The notes: generated by a model not told the origin, from the sequence alone. A DNA stretch of 64,000 nt from Rhabdothermincola sediminis (GCF_014805525.1 NZ_JACFSZ010000008.1:91424-155423), one strand, 5' to 3'; positions 32,566 to 42,030 are shown, numbered from the stretch's first letter. Made by a program: numbers and translations.

Positions 32566-33387
32566 TCAGAGCGTGAGCTCCCATCCGTCGTGGGCGAGCA
32601 CCACCTCGCCGCCGAACTCGGTCGCGGCAGCGTCGATCCAGTCCTGCTCGGTTCCGGGCGCGGGGGAAGGGATGGGATGGGTGAGCACCAGCGTCCCCAC
32701 GCCGGCGCGCGCCGCGGTGCGGGCTGCGTCCTCGATACTGGAGTGGTATCCGAGGATGTCCTGCAGGCGTGGGACCGGGATGCTCTCCACCAGCGGGCGG
32801 TGCAGCACGGTCTGTACGTACACGTCCGCCCCGGCGCAGAGCCGGTCGAGGCCTTCGCAGGGCACCGTGTCGCCGGCGATGACGATCGAGTGCCCATCCG
32901 CCTCGACGCGGTAGCCGACCGTCGGGTGCACGGGCCGGTGGTCGGTGGGCTCGCAGGTGATGCGGATCCTGCCCTCGTCGAACACGATGCCGGACGTCGC
33001 CTCGGTCACCTGGCACTCGGGCTCCCATTCCAGGTCGGGATGGTGGGCGAGCCGGTAGCCGATGTCGTCCTCGAGCATGGCGAGGGTGCGCCGGACGAAG
33101 CGTTCGGTGCCCGGCGGCCCGTACACGGGCAGCGGGCGTGGTGTGAGTGACATCGCCCAGCGCATGGTCACGACGTCGTTGAAGTCGGTGACGTGGTCGC
33201 TGTGGAGGTGGGTCAACAGGACCGCCGCCAAGCCCGCGGGCAGCACACCCGTGGCCGCGGCCCGCATCAGCACGCCTCGCCCGCAATCGAACAAGAAGTC
33301 GAGGCCTGCGGCTCTCACCAGCGTGGCGGGCCCGGCGCGGTGCGGGTCCGGGAGGGGGTTGCCGGTGCCGAGGGTCACGAGCTGCAC
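32566..33387 (-). CDS. Metallo-beta-lactamase fold hydrolase (RNase Z-like)
   Basis: 273 residues. Begins VQLVTLGTGNPLPDPHRAGP, with the zinc motif THLHSDHVTDFND (about residue 62), His in the EPTDHRPVH loop, Asp in IVIAGDTVP and His in YHSSIED. GTG 33387 is chosen because a minus-strand TACGGT box (33399-33394) ends 6 bases ahead; GTG 33390 is possible. The fold is that of the RNase Z/arylsulfatase/lactonase branch, with two metals. Substrate not determined. Its end is 6 bases from the convergent hemC. Confidence 0.88.
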   Translation of the reverse strand: MQLVTLGTGNPLPDPHRAGPATLVRAAGLDFLFDCGRGVLMRAAATGVLPAGLAAVLLTHLHSDHVTDFNDVVTMRWAMSLTPRPLPVYGPPGTERFVRRTLAMLEDDIGYRLAHHPDLEWEPECQVTEATSGIVFDEGRIRITCEPTDHRPVHPTVGYRVEADGHSIVIAGDTVPCEGLDRLCAGADVYVQTVLHRPLVESIPVPRLQDILGYHSSIEDAARTAARAGVGTLVLTHPIPSPAPGTEQDWIDAAATEFGGEVVLAHDGWELTL

Positions 33388-33393
33388 CACCCG

Positions 33394-33399
33394 ACCGTA
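33394..33399 (-). promoter_or_regulatory. -10 box TACGGT (minus strand), leaderless type
   Basis: On the minus strand TACGGT ends 6 bases before GTG 33387 of the MBL-fold gene, which decides between two adjacent GTG codons. Confidence 0.45.
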
Positions 33400-33460
33400 G
33401 GAACTTGCAGCCTGACTGTCAATAGTTCGCGGGGACAGGCTCTGCGATGCTTGCACCGCG

Positions 33461-34117
33461 ATGGACGAGACGAGTGGAGCGTCGGTGACGAGCGGGACGA
33501 CCGAGCCGTACGGCGAGGTCGGTGTCGGGCCTCACCCCGAGCCGTGGCCGGACGACCCTCGCTTCGATCCGGAGCTGCTGCGCCACGGCGATCGCCGCAA
33601 CGTCGTGGATCGCTACCGCTACTGGACGCGGGAGGCGATCGTGGCGGACCTCGATGCGCGCCGCCACCCGTTCCACGTCGCCATCGAGAACTGGCAGCAC
33701 GACATGAACATCGGCGCCGTGGTCCGCAACGCCAATGCGTTCCTCGCCGGCGAGGTGCACATCATCGGTCGGCGCCGCTGGAACCGGCGGGGGGCGATGG
33801 TCACCGACCGGTACCAGCATCTTCGTCACCACGACACGATCGAGGACTTCGCCGGCTGGGCACGGGGAGAGGGGCTGTCCGTCATCGGCATCGACAACCT
33901 GCCGGGCTCGGTGCCCCTGGAGCGGGTGCAGCTGCCCCGACGGTGCGCCCTGCTCTTCGGACAGGAGGGGCCTGGTCTGTCGGGCGCGGCCCGTGCCGCG
34001 TGCTCGATGGTGTGCTCGATCACCCAGTTCGGCTCCACCCGGTCCATCAATGCCGGGGTGGCGTCGGGTATCGCCATGCACACGTGGATCCGTCAGCACG
34101 CGGACCTGCCGAGCTGA
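33461..34117 (+). CDS. TrmH/SpoU-family RNA 2'-O-methyltransferase
   Basis: 218 residues. SPOUT motif 1 is DMNIGAVVRNANAFLAGEVH (about 85-104), motif 2 CALLFGQEGPGLS, motif 3 ITQFGSTRSINAGVASGIAM, where the knot binds SAM. An N-terminal 60-residue extension precedes the domain. It methylates a ribose in tRNA or rRNA; which one is not clear. It is divergent from the MBL-fold gene, with about 70 bases between the two starts. Confidence 0.88.
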   Translation: MDETSGASVTSGTTEPYGEVGVGPHPEPWPDDPRFDPELLRHGDRRNVVDRYRYWTREAIVADLDARRHPFHVAIENWQHDMNIGAVVRNANAFLAGEVHIIGRRRWNRRGAMVTDRYQHLRHHDTIEDFAGWARGEGLSVIGIDNLPGSVPLERVQLPRRCALLFGQEGPGLSGAARAACSMVCSITQFGSTRSINAGVASGIAMHTWIRQHADLPS

Positions 34118-34144
34118 CCGCGCCGGGCAGCCCAGGGCCGGCTC

Positions 34145-34810
34145 TCAGGCCAGCAACGCGGCGATCGTGCGGTGCATCGCCCGCCGGGCGGCCGCAGCCG
34201 ACAGTCCAGCGCTGCGCACGGTATCCCACCATGCCCAGCTGGTGGTGGCATCGAGTGCTGCCAGCAGCTCCCGCCGTGCCCCGACCGGCAGCGCGCGCAG
34301 CTCGGGACGGAACACCTCGGTGAGCTGGCGCCGGTTGTGCGCGAGCACCTGGTCGCGGCGCTCCCGCAGTGCCGGTGAGAACGGCTCGTGCAGCATCGCG
34401 GCCCGGCGGAAGGGGGTGATCCACTCGAACAGGGCCGCCCGCTGCTCGACCAGCTCGTCGATGCGCTCGGGGAGCGCGCGTGCCGCGTCGATCGGCCTGA
34501 CACGCTCGACCACCCGCTCGCTCTGGCGCTCTGCCACCGCCGCCAGGAGCGCCTCGAGATCGTCGAAGTGGTGGTAGATGAGCCGTTCGGAGATGTCGGC
34601 TCGCTCGGCGACCCGCGCCGCGGTCGGCTGCAGGTCCCCCTCCTCGATGAGCGCCAGCATCGCGTCGATGATGGCGGTGCGGGTCCGGATCGATCGGGCG
34701 ATCCGGCCATCGACCTTGCCGGGCCCTGCAGGAAGCCGGGTTTCCCGTGTCGAGGGGCGTCCCGAAGAGTTCATCGACGATCGTCCCGACGAGTGCTCGC
34801 GTCGGCCCAC
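34145..34810 (-). CDS. TetR-family repressor, divergent from haloalkane dehalogenase
   Basis: 221 residues from GTG 34810; ATG 34774 is an alternative. The HTH is RTRTAIIDAMLALIEEGDLQ, TAARVAERADISERLIYHHF, the standard TetR N-terminal domain. The C-terminal ligand domain is all-helical and Arg/Trp-rich. A minus-strand TAACAT box ends 8 bases before GTG 34810, within a perfect 17-bp palindrome, so it probably represses both itself and the dehalogenase. The inducer is unknown; a halogenated substrate would be logical. Confidence 0.9.
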   Translation of the reverse strand: MGRREHSSGRSSMNSSGRPSTRETRLPAGPGKVDGRIARSIRTRTAIIDAMLALIEEGDLQPTAARVAERADISERLIYHHFDDLEALLAAVAERQSERVVERVRPIDAARALPERIDELVEQRAALFEWITPFRRAAMLHEPFSPALRERRDQVLAHNRRQLTEVFRPELRALPVGARRELLAALDATTSWAWWDTVRSAGLSAAAARRAMHRTIAALLA

Positions 34811-34813
34811 GGC

Positions 34814-34841
34814 TTGACATGTTACAGAACCTCTGTAATAA
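34814..34841 (+). promoter_or_regulatory. Promoter of the haloalkane dehalogenase
   Basis: Perfect -35 TTGACA (34814-34819) and -10-like TAATAA (34836-34841) with a 16-base spacer. The -10 ends 7 bases before ATG 34849, so the mRNA is probably leaderless. The TetR-type palindrome fills the spacer. Confidence 0.6.
34822..34838. promoter_or_regulatory. Perfect 17-bp palindrome, probable TetR operator
   Basis: TTACAGA-ACC-TCTGTAA is a perfect 7+3+7 inverted repeat between the divergent TetR and dehalogenase genes. It lies between the -35 and -10 of one promoter and overlaps the -10 of the other. Confidence 0.8.
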
Positions 34842-34848
34842 GCGGGGG

Positions 34849-35757
34849 ATGGAATCGTTGCGAACGCCTGACGAGCGGTTCACGAACCTGCCCGGCTTCC
34901 CCTTCGAGCCGCACTACGTGGAGGTCCCCGACGGGGATGGCGGCTCGCTCCGGGTCCACTACCTGGACGAGGGACCACCCGAGGGCGGCATCGTGCTGCT
35001 GATGCACGGCGAACCGTCGTGGTCGTACCTCTACCGCAAGATGATCCCGGTGCTGACCGGTGCCGGGCTGCGGGCGATCGCACCGGATCTGGTGGGCTTC
35101 GGACGATCCGACAAGCCGGCCCACCGCAGCGACTACACCTACCAGCGCCACGTGGACTGGATGCGCGCCGCGCTCCTCGACGCCCTGGACCTGTCGGGGG
35201 TCACCCTGGTGTGCCAGGACTGGGGCGGGCTGATCGGTCTGCGCCTCGTCGGTGAGCATCCCGATCGCTTCGCCCGGGTGGTGGCCGCCAACACGTTCCT
35301 TCCCACTGGCGACAACCACCCTGGTGAGGCATTCCTGGCGTGGCAGCGCTTCTCGCAGGAGGTCGAGACGTTCCCGGTGGGTGCGATCGTCAACGGCGGC
35401 TGTGTCACCGACCTGGCACCGGAGGTGATCGCCGCGTACGACGCACCGTTCCCGGACGAGTCCTACAAGGAAGGGGCGCGCCAGTTCCCGGTGCTGGTGC
35501 CCACCCGGCCCGATGATCCCGCGTCCGCTGCCAACCGCGCCGCTTGGCGGGTGCTCGAAAGGTACGACCGGCCGTTCCTCACCGCGTTCAGCGACCTCGA
35601 CCCCATCACTGCGGGTGCCGAGCGAGTCCTTCGCGAGCGCATCCCGGGTGCCGCCGGTCAGGCGCACACCACCATCGAGGGTGGGGGCCACTTCCTCCAG
35701 GAGGACCGGGGCGAGGAGCTGGCCCGGGTCGTGGTGGATTTCGTGGCTGCCACCTGA
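34849..35757 (+). CDS. Haloalkane dehalogenase-like alpha/beta hydrolase
   Basis: 302 residues from ATG 34849. LLMHGEPSWSYLYRKMIPVL, then PDLVGFGRSDKP and the nucleophile elbow VCQDWGGLIGLRL: Asp124 is the nucleophile and Trp125 a halide ligand, as in haloalkane dehalogenases. Catalytic His281 is in GGGHFLQED; the acid is probably Asp in FSDLDPIT. The elbow and EPSWSYLYR motif favour the DhlA/DhmA subgroup. It would cleave a carbon-halogen bond to an alcohol plus halide. Divergent TetR gene and shared operator suggest induction. Confidence 0.88.
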   Translation: MESLRTPDERFTNLPGFPFEPHYVEVPDGDGGSLRVHYLDEGPPEGGIVLLMHGEPSWSYLYRKMIPVLTGAGLRAIAPDLVGFGRSDKPAHRSDYTYQRHVDWMRAALLDALDLSGVTLVCQDWGGLIGLRLVGEHPDRFARVVAANTFLPTGDNHPGEAFLAWQRFSQEVETFPVGAIVNGGCVTDLAPEVIAAYDAPFPDESYKEGARQFPVLVPTRPDDPASAANRAAWRVLERYDRPFLTAFSDLDPITAGAERVLRERIPGAAGQAHTTIEGGGHFLQEDRGEELARVVVDFVAAT

Positions 35758-35838
35758 GCACCCGGCGGGTCGGGGGTGTTCGCCCTGGGCGTTCCTCGGG
35801 CACCACAATGGCGACCCAGTGCATGAGGAGGGCGATCG

Positions 35839-37284
35839 GTGACGTCGAGCGCGAACCCATCCATGCCCCGGGTGCATCCCCGGCGGCTCCCGGAGACCAC
35901 CGGTCGCCAGCTGCGGAGCAGGGCGCTCCAGATCGGCCGGGTGGCGGCCAGGCACTTCGCTCCCCTCGCCTATCGCGGGCTGCGCAAGCGCCCGCTGCCC
36001 GACAACGCGTTCGCCCGCCCGCTGCGCCTGACGTTCGAGGAGCTCGGCACGACCTTCCTCAAGTACGGGCAGCTCATCGGTTCCGCCCCGGGGGTGTTCG
36101 GTGAGGAGTTCGCGGAGGAGTTCCGCTCCTGCCTCGACACCGGGCCGGTCGTGCCGCTCGAGCAGGTGCGGGCCACGATCGAGGACGAGCTCGGGATGGC
36201 GCTGGAGGATGCCTTCGCGGACTTCGACCCCGATCCGATAGGGCGGGCGTCGATCGCGGTGGTCCACCGGGCCCGCACCCACGACGGCGAGGAGGTGGCG
36301 GTCAAGGTCCTCCGTCCCGGCATCGAGCGCCGGGTGGCGATCGACCTCGACCTGTTCCAGCCGTTGCTCGAGATCGTCGCTCGCCAGACCGGCGACCAGA
36401 TGGCCGGCTCGCTGCTCCAGATGTTCGACGGGTTCCGCCAGCAGCTCGGCGAGGAACTCGACCTGCGCAACGAAGCCCGGGCGATGATCCACTACCGCGG
36501 GTTGCTGGAGCAGGTCGATCTGCCGCTGGTGACCGTACCGGCGGTGTTCCCCGAACTGTCGAGCTCGCGGGTGCTCACCATGGAGTTCCTCGACGGGGTG
36601 CCGGTCGACGACCTGGCCGCCATCGAGAAGCTGGGCATCGATCCACGGCCGGTGGTGCAGCAGGTGGTGCAGGGATTCCTGCTCACCGCCATCCGGTGGG
36701 GCAACTTCCACGGCGACGTGCACGCCGGCAACCTGTTGCTGCTGCGCGATGGCCGCATCGGGGTGATCGACTGGGGCATCGTCGGCCGGCTCGACCCGGA
36801 GACCCATTTCTTCTTCCGGCGCCTCATCCAGGGTGCGCTCGGCGACGAGACCTGCTGGACCGACATCGCCGATCACCTCACCCGGATGGTGGGACCGGCG
36901 CTGAGGGAGGGGCTCGGCCTCGAAGGCGACGAGCTGGTGCAGTTCTGCCGGACCATGATGGAGCCGTTGCTCACCGCCCCGTTCGGCGAGGTCAGCCTGG
37001 CGGCGATCCTGAACGCCCCGCAGGAGCAGTTGGCGAGGGCGAAGGGCATCGAGGCCCACGACCGCTCCATCCGGTCCATCGCCCGTCGCTTCCGGGAGCA
37101 GCGGCGGGTGCGAGCACAGGTCGAGGCGCACGGCCTGGTGGCGTCGGACTGGGATCGGAGCACGTTCCTGCTCACCAAGCAGCTCATGTACTTCGAGCGG
37201 TACGGGAAGATGTACCTCTCGGACGTCTCGATCTTCCACGATCGGGCGTTCTTCGAGAAGGTTCTCGCCGAGCCCGTCGGGTGA
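35839..37284 (+). CDS. ABC1/AarF/UbiB-family atypical kinase
   Basis: 481 residues from GTG 35839 after a GAGGAGGG site. The KxGQ motif of the family is FLKYGQLIGSAPGVFGEEF (about residue 74). Then RASIAVVHRARTHDGEEVAVKV with the ATP-binding Lys, EELDLRNEA, NFHGDVHAGNLLLL and VIDWGIVGRL (catalytic and metal-binding). Ala-rich loop replacements are as in UbiB. Family members act in quinone or isoprenoid lipid metabolism. Monocistronic. Direct substrate unknown. Confidence 0.92.
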   Translation: MTSSANPSMPRVHPRRLPETTGRQLRSRALQIGRVAARHFAPLAYRGLRKRPLPDNAFARPLRLTFEELGTTFLKYGQLIGSAPGVFGEEFAEEFRSCLDTGPVVPLEQVRATIEDELGMALEDAFADFDPDPIGRASIAVVHRARTHDGEEVAVKVLRPGIERRVAIDLDLFQPLLEIVARQTGDQMAGSLLQMFDGFRQQLGEELDLRNEARAMIHYRGLLEQVDLPLVTVPAVFPELSSSRVLTMEFLDGVPVDDLAAIEKLGIDPRPVVQQVVQGFLLTAIRWGNFHGDVHAGNLLLLRDGRIGVIDWGIVGRLDPETHFFFRRLIQGALGDETCWTDIADHLTRMVGPALREGLGLEGDELVQFCRTMMEPLLTAPFGEVSLAAILNAPQEQLARAKGIEAHDRSIRSIARRFREQRRVRAQVEAHGLVASDWDRSTFLLTKQLMYFERYGKMYLSDVSIFHDRAFFEKVLAEPVG

Positions 37285-37359
37285 GCCAGCGACACCCATC
37301 GACCCCTTTGGGGGTCCCGAGGCGTAAGGTGGTGCGAACCCCCGGGAGAGGAGGCACCG

Positions 37360-37941
37360 ATGACCGCTGGCATGCCCACTCCGTCCCAGCAGCTCGCCTT
37401 GCTCCGCAGCAGCCGCTCGATCGCGTTGATCGCCGGCGTGCTGGCCCTGATCGGGGGTGTGCTCGTGCTCGCCTGGCCGGGCAAGACCATCGAGACCGTG
37501 GCGATCGTCGTCGGCATCTTCCTCGCGGTCGGTGGCATGGCCCAGATCATCGACGCGCTCGTGACCCACAAGGCTGGTACCTACTGGGGCTTGTTGGTGT
37601 TGCGAGGCGTGCTCGACCTGGCTGTCGGCCTGGTGGCGGTCTTCTGGCCGGCGATCACCGTGTGGGCACTCGTGCTGCTGATCGGGATCGAGCTGATCCT
37701 GGCCGGCGTGGTGTCGATGATCGCCGGCCTGACGGTGCCGGCCGAGTCCGGGCTGCGCCCGCACCTGCTCTCCCGGGGCGTGGTGTCGATCCTGGTGGGG
37801 ATCGTCGTGATCGCCTGGCCGGGGGCGACGGTGCTGGTCGTCGCGGTGCTCCTCGGCATCTACTTGGTGGCGTTCGGCCTCGTCCTGCTCTGGGCCGGCT
37901 ACCAGCTCGGCAAGGCGGACCGCATGGCGCCCGCGGCGTGA
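37360..37941 (+). CDS. HdeD-family membrane protein
   Basis: 193 residues; a GAGGAGG ribosome site precedes ATG 37360. Six helices in three hairpins, each with the DUF308 pattern G-x-x-x-x-x-WP: LVLAWPGKTIET, VAVFWPAITVWAL and IVVIAWPGATVLVV. HdeD is an acid-stress membrane protein in enteric bacteria; the role in Actinobacteria is unknown. A TAAGGT box lies about 30 bases upstream of the start, so this gene has a short leader, in contrast to the leaderless neighbours. Confidence 0.9.
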   Translation: MTAGMPTPSQQLALLRSSRSIALIAGVLALIGGVLVLAWPGKTIETVAIVVGIFLAVGGMAQIIDALVTHKAGTYWGLLVLRGVLDLAVGLVAVFWPAITVWALVLLIGIELILAGVVSMIAGLTVPAESGLRPHLLSRGVVSILVGIVVIAWPGATVLVVAVLLGIYLVAFGLVLLWAGYQLGKADRMAPAA

Positions 37942-37984
37942 CGGTCGTGTGGATGGCGGGGCGGCGCGGGGACGAACCGCCCTC

Positions 37985-38842
37985 GTGGTAGGGGATCCTG
38001 GCGCTGATGTCGGCGCCGGGTCGGGTCCCCACCGGCGATGGCCTTGGATCGCCGCTGGGGTGGCGGTCGTGGTGACCGCCGGCCTCGCTGCCGTCGCGGT
38101 GCTCGCGGTTCGGGGGCGTGCACCGGCGCCACCGTCGGTCGAAGAGGCGGTCGAGTCCTACCGCACCCAGGTGCCGCTCCTTCCTCCCCCGGCGGGCGGG
38201 GCGGAGCTGCCCCCGTTCGGCGTGTACACGGCCCGCGGTGAGGGCAGCGAGAAGCTGAGCTTCCAGGCGACCGAGCAGCGGATGGGGCCGACCATGCCGG
38301 TGACTGTGTCACCGGCGGGCGAAGGCTGCTACCAGATGCGGATCGACTACAACTCGAACCATTGGCAGACCTGGAACTACTGCTGGCGGGACGGCTCGCT
38401 GATCGACACCGGCGGCCAGGTGTTCCAGCGGTTCGACTTCGTGGTGATCGCCCCGGAGTCGCTGTCGACCTCGACCTGCGATCCAGCGGTGGTCCTGCGA
38501 CCCGAGATGGAACCGGGTGACCAGTGGACCCAGTCCTGTGCCATCCAGGCCTCGGGGACCGGGCCGAGCTCGACCACCGGTCCGCACCGCTACGTCGGCT
38601 CGGAGACGATCCAGGTGGGCAGCGAGGAGGTGCTCGCTCACCACGTGCGGGACGAGCGAACCTACTCCGGCGCCCAGTCAGGAACGGGCACGGTGGACCT
38701 GTGGCTCGATGCTCGCACCGGCCTGCCGATCCGGTCGGAGTGGAGCCTGCGGATCGACTCGCCCTCGCCGCTCGGCACGATCACCTACACCGAGTCCGGC
38801 AGCTGGACCCTGGAGTCGCTCACCCCCCGCACCCCCGGCTGA
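37985..38842 (+). CDS. Membrane-anchored extracytoplasmic protein, unknown
   Basis: 285 residues from GTG 37985 (ATG 37949 in frame is possible). One membrane helix (PWIAAGVAVVVTAGLAAVAV) then an extracytoplasmic beta-rich domain with three or four Cys (EGCYQM, WNYCWRDG, STCDPAV, QSCAIQ) likely paired in disulfides. Repeated WxxWNYCW and beta-strand patterns look like a small sandwich fold. No family recognised. A palindromic repeat copy follows the stop. Confidence 0.75.
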   Translation: MVGDPGADVGAGSGPHRRWPWIAAGVAVVVTAGLAAVAVLAVRGRAPAPPSVEEAVESYRTQVPLLPPPAGGAELPPFGVYTARGEGSEKLSFQATEQRMGPTMPVTVSPAGEGCYQMRIDYNSNHWQTWNYCWRDGSLIDTGGQVFQRFDFVVIAPESLSTSTCDPAVVLRPEMEPGDQWTQSCAIQASGTGPSSTTGPHRYVGSETIQVGSEEVLAHHVRDERTYSGAQSGTGTVDLWLDARTGLPIRSEWSLRIDSPSPLGTITYTESGSWTLESLTPRTPG

Positions 38843-38861
38843 CGGGCTCTCTTCCCTCCTC

Positions 38862-38910
38862 GAACTGTTCACGGATTCGCGGTCGGTGGCCGCGTGCTCG
38901 TGAACAGTTG
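38862..38910. repeat. Palindromic intergenic repeat, copy C
   Basis: Arms AACTGTTCACG (38863-38873) and CGTGAACAGTT (38899-38909) pair over 11 bases, extended by a C/T-rich left flank (CTTCCCTCCT) facing a G-rich right flank (GGGGGGAGGGAGG). The centre has CGGTCGGTGGCCGCG, similar to the other copies. Lies between the ends of two convergent genes. Confidence 0.8.
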
Positions 38911-38964
38911 CGGGGGGAGGGAGGGGGAGGGCGGGGGCGGAGAGGGGCCGGGCGCCGTGCCCGA

Positions 38965-40383
38965 TCAGCGCAGGCGGTACCAGCCGTCCATGAAGTCGAG
39001 CATCGCCTCCGCGACCAGGCCCCGCTCGGGGACGGTGTTCGCCATCCCGTAGATGGGCGCCATGCCACCCTCGCTGGAGGGGTTCTCGCGCACCCAGTCG
39101 ATCGCCGCACGCAGATCGCCGAGGAAGCGCTCCGCCACGCCGGGCTGGGTGTGGCGCTGGGTGACGCACAGGTGCAGCGCGGCCGGGCGGTGGAGCGGGT
39201 TCAGCGCCCAGCCCCGAGCGGTCATGGCGTCGTTGACCCGGTAGATGTCGAGCGCGGGGTCGGTGCTGTCGAAGGCGATGACGAACAGCGGGTCGCCGTA
39301 GAGCCGCAGCTCCGGCATCTCCTCGATACCGGCCTTGATGGTCGAGGCGGTCTCCAGGATCCGGCGGGTGGCCTCGAGGTAGCCCTCCTCGCCGATCGAC
39401 ACCATCGCCGCCCAGCACGCGGCGCTGAGCCCCCCGGGGCGGGAACCGGCGAACGACGGTGAGCAGTACAGGCCACCCGGCCAGTCGGTCATCGTGAAGT
39501 ACTGGTAGTGGCGGAGCTCCTGGCTGCGGTACAGCACCACCGAGGTGCCCTTCGCCGCGTACCCGAACTTGTGGGTGTCCGCGGAGATCGAGGTCACGCC
39601 CGGCAGGCGGAAGTCGAACGGCGGGACGTCGTAACCCAGCTTCTCGGCCCACGGCAGGACGAACCCTCCGAGGCAGGCGTCGGTGTGGAACCCGATGCCC
39701 CGCTCCCGGGCGATCTCCGACAGCTCCTCGATGGGGTCCACGATGCCGTGGGGGAACGGCGGCGCCGAGCCGACGATCACCACCGTGTCGTCGGTGACCG
39801 CGTCGGCCATGGCATCCACGTCGGCCCGCCAGTCGGGACCCACCGGGACGTGCACGATCTCGATGCCGAAGTACTGCGCGGACTTGTCGAACGCCGCGTG
39901 CGCGGTCTCCGGGACCACCATCTGCGGCTTGGTGATGCCCTTGGTGGCCCGGAAGTAGTCGCGGTAGGTCTTCATGGCCAGCTGGATGCTCTCGCTCCCG
40001 CCGGAGGACACGGTGCCGCACACCCCGTCGGGGCTTCCCGGCCCACCGCCGATGTGCCCGCCCCCGAGCATGCTGGCGGTCATGGCCACGATCTCGCTCT
40101 CGTACTTCACCGCGCTCGGCCACACGTCGGTGTGCAGCGGGTTGGACTGCGAGTTGATGGCGTAGGCCTCGATCAGGAAGTCGATGTGGTCCTGGTCCCG
40201 GTTGTAGACGCAACCGGAGGCGTAGCCCTCGGCCCACCTCGCCTGTTCCTCGGCAGCCATCTCCCGCATGACCCGCAGCACCTCCTCGCGTGGCACGCCG
40301 GTCGGGGGGAGCTGCGCATAGGTCTCGTAGCGCTCGCGGAACTGCTTGATCGTCGGTTCGGGGGGGACGGGGTGATCGGTCAT
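38965..40383 (-). CDS. Sphingosine-1-phosphate-lyase-like PLP enzyme
   Basis: 472 residues from ATG 40383, overlapping the kinase stop (ATGA). Very like animal SGPL1: [64 protein letters not shown] and [17 protein letters not shown], with the PLP Lys at 272 and Asp235 against the pyridine. It lacks the N-terminal membrane anchor of eukaryotic enzymes. S1P lyases split phosphorylated long-chain bases or like compounds into an aldehyde and ethanolamine phosphate. Bacterial members may use other phosphorylated amino alcohols; group II decarboxylase is the other reading. Confidence 0.85.
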   Translation of the reverse strand: MTDHPVPPEPTIKQFRERYETYAQLPPTGVPREEVLRVMREMAAEEQARWAEGYASGCVYNRDQDHIDFLIEAYAINSQSNPLHTDVWPSAVKYESEIVAMTASMLGGGHIGGGPGSPDGVCGTVSSGGSESIQLAMKTYRDYFRATKGITKPQMVVPETAHAAFDKSAQYFGIEIVHVPVGPDWRADVDAMADAVTDDTVVIVGSAPPFPHGIVDPIEELSEIARERGIGFHTDACLGGFVLPWAEKLGYDVPPFDFRLPGVTSISADTHKFGYAAKGTSVVLYRSQELRHYQYFTMTDWPGGLYCSPSFAGSRPGGLSAACWAAMVSIGEEGYLEATRRILETASTIKAGIEEMPELRLYGDPLFVIAFDSTDPALDIYRVNDAMTARGWALNPLHRPAALHLCVTQRHTQPGVAERFLGDLRAAIDWVRENPSSEGGMAPIYGMANTVPERGLVAEAMLDFMDGWYRLR

Positions 40384-41987
40384 GACGGTCCTCGTGGATG
40401 GCGGTTCAACGTGGCGAAGATGCCTTTGGTGCGCTTGTAGTACTCGGTGAAGGCTTCGAAGGCCCGGTCGTAGGTGGCCCGGGTGGAGGGGTCGGGCGTG
40501 AACGTCTCGGTGATGGCCACCCGAGTCGGGATGTCCTCCCATCGCAGGTACCCGAGCGCCACCGCGGCGGAGAACGCGGCCCCACGCACGTTCGCGAGCC
40601 GCGGCTCGGCGGCTTGCCGGATCGGGCGGTCGAGCACGTCGGCCATGACCTGGCACCACAACGGCGAGAGCGCACCGCCGCCGATGTAGGTGAGGCCGTC
40701 GAAGCGCCGCTTCGCGAAGCGCTCGGCGTAGACGAGCATCCACCTGGCGTTGAGCGCCACGCCTTCGAACACGGCCCGTACCAGGTCGGCCCGCTGGGTG
40801 CCCAGGCCGAGGTTGATCCACCCCCCGCGGATGCGGTGGTCGTCGACCGGGGTGCGCTCCCCGTTCAGCCAGGGGAAGAACAGCACTCCGTTGCTCCCCG
40901 GCGGCGAGCTCGCGGCGAGCCCGTTGAGTGACTCGAGCATGTCGTCGGGCGCGTCGACCACGGAGAGGGCGTCGTCCGCGAGCAGGACGTTGTCTATCAG
41001 CCACGTCAGCGACGCACCCGCGACGTCCTGTTCGGTGGCGACCCAGTAGCGCGAGGGGATGCCGGAGGGGAGCGAGGTGATGTTGTGGAGCAGGTCGGTC
41101 TTCTTGAACGGCACATGGCACGACAGCCACGACGACGTGCCCACGTAGAGGTGGCCGTCGAAGTCACGCACCGCGCCGGCCCCGATACCCGCCGAGCTGG
41201 TGTCACCCGTGCCGGTGATCACCTGCACGTGCTCACCGAGCCCGAGCTCCTTCGCCCGTTCGGGGGTGATGGGACCGACCACCGATCCGGTCGGCAGCAG
41301 GTCGGGGAGCTTGTCCCGATCGATGCCGGTCCACGACAGCAGCTCTTCGTCGTAGGCGACCCGTGAGAGGTCACGGTTGTCGGTGACCCAGTGCCCGACG
41401 ATCGAGTCGTAGGACGCCGCGAACCGCCCGGTCAGCCGCATGTTCAGGAAGTCCATCGGCTCGAGGAACTTGTATGTGTCGCGGTAGACGCCGGGCCGCT
41501 CGTGCTTGAGCCACAGGATGTGGCCCACCGAGTCCTTCCCGGTCCGGGAGGGGACGCCACCGGTGACCTGTAGCCACCGCCGGAGCTTGCGGGCGTTGTA
41601 GCCGACCGTGGGAATGCTGAGACCACCTCCGGTCACCTTCTTGACGTAGCGGCTGCCGCGGTCGTCCATCCAGCTCACCGCGTTGGCGAGCGGGGTGCCC
41701 GTCTCGTCGACGGGGACCGTCGCCATCCACTGGGCGGTGATGCTGATGGCCACGATGTCGCGGACGGGAACCAGCTGGCGTCCCAGCAGCTCACCGATGC
41801 CGTCGACGATGGAGCTCCACCACTCCTCCGGGTCCTGCTCGACGCCGCCGCCGGGCACGAGGATCAACCCATTGCGGCGGACCGTATGGGCGATGACCTC
41901 CCCTTCGGTGGAGACCAGGGCGATCTTCGGTCCGCCGGTGCCGAGATCGATCGCCAGGACGAACGTCGGTGCTGGGTTGCCGTCCAT
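40380..41987 (-). CDS. FGGY-family carbohydrate kinase (xylulokinase-like)
   Basis: 535 residues, normal FGGY length. N-terminal phosphate loop [21 protein letters not shown], substrate region [20 protein letters not shown] and SWMDDRG, later [15 protein letters not shown] and the second phosphate motif [23 protein letters not shown] kinases phosphorylate sugars or polyols; the best fit here is xylulokinase-like, but it is coupled to a lyase for phosphorylated substrates, so it may make that lyase's substrate. A minus-strand TAGCGT box ends 7 bases before ATG 41987. Confidence 0.9.
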   Translation of the reverse strand: MDGNPAPTFVLAIDLGTGGPKIALVSTEGEVIAHTVRRNGLILVPGGGVEQDPEEWWSSIVDGIGELLGRQLVPVRDIVAISITAQWMATVPVDETGTPLANAVSWMDDRGSRYVKKVTGGGLSIPTVGYNARKLRRWLQVTGGVPSRTGKDSVGHILWLKHERPGVYRDTYKFLEPMDFLNMRLTGRFAASYDSIVGHWVTDNRDLSRVAYDEELLSWTGIDRDKLPDLLPTGSVVGPITPERAKELGLGEHVQVITGTGDTSSAGIGAGAVRDFDGHLYVGTSSWLSCHVPFKKTDLLHNITSLPSGIPSRYWVATEQDVAGASLTWLIDNVLLADDALSVVDAPDDMLESLNGLAASSPPGSNGVLFFPWLNGERTPVDDHRIRGGWINLGLGTQRADLVRAVFEGVALNARWMLVYAERFAKRRFDGLTYIGGGALSPLWCQVMADVLDRPIRQAAEPRLANVRGAAFSAAVALGYLRWEDIPTRVAITETFTPDPSTRATYDRAFEAFTEYYKRTKGIFATLNRHPRGPS

Positions 41988-41994
41988 CGTGCCG

Positions 41995-42000
41995 ACGCTA
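41995..42000 (-). promoter_or_regulatory. -10 box TAGCGT (minus strand), leaderless type
   Basis: On the minus strand TAGCGT ends 7 bases before ATG 41987 of the FGGY kinase. It lies only 30 bases from the plus-strand -10 at 42031, so the two divergent promoters overlap. Confidence 0.55.
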
Positions 42001-42030
42001 CTCGCTGCTCTGGAACCCGGTGCCGGCCGG

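Noticed and set aside
34822..37764. 980-codon open frame on the minus strand
   Set aside because: It lies antisense to the dehalogenase, AarF-like and HdeD genes, is His/Arg/Glu-rich without any domain, and is a by-product of GC-rich codon use.
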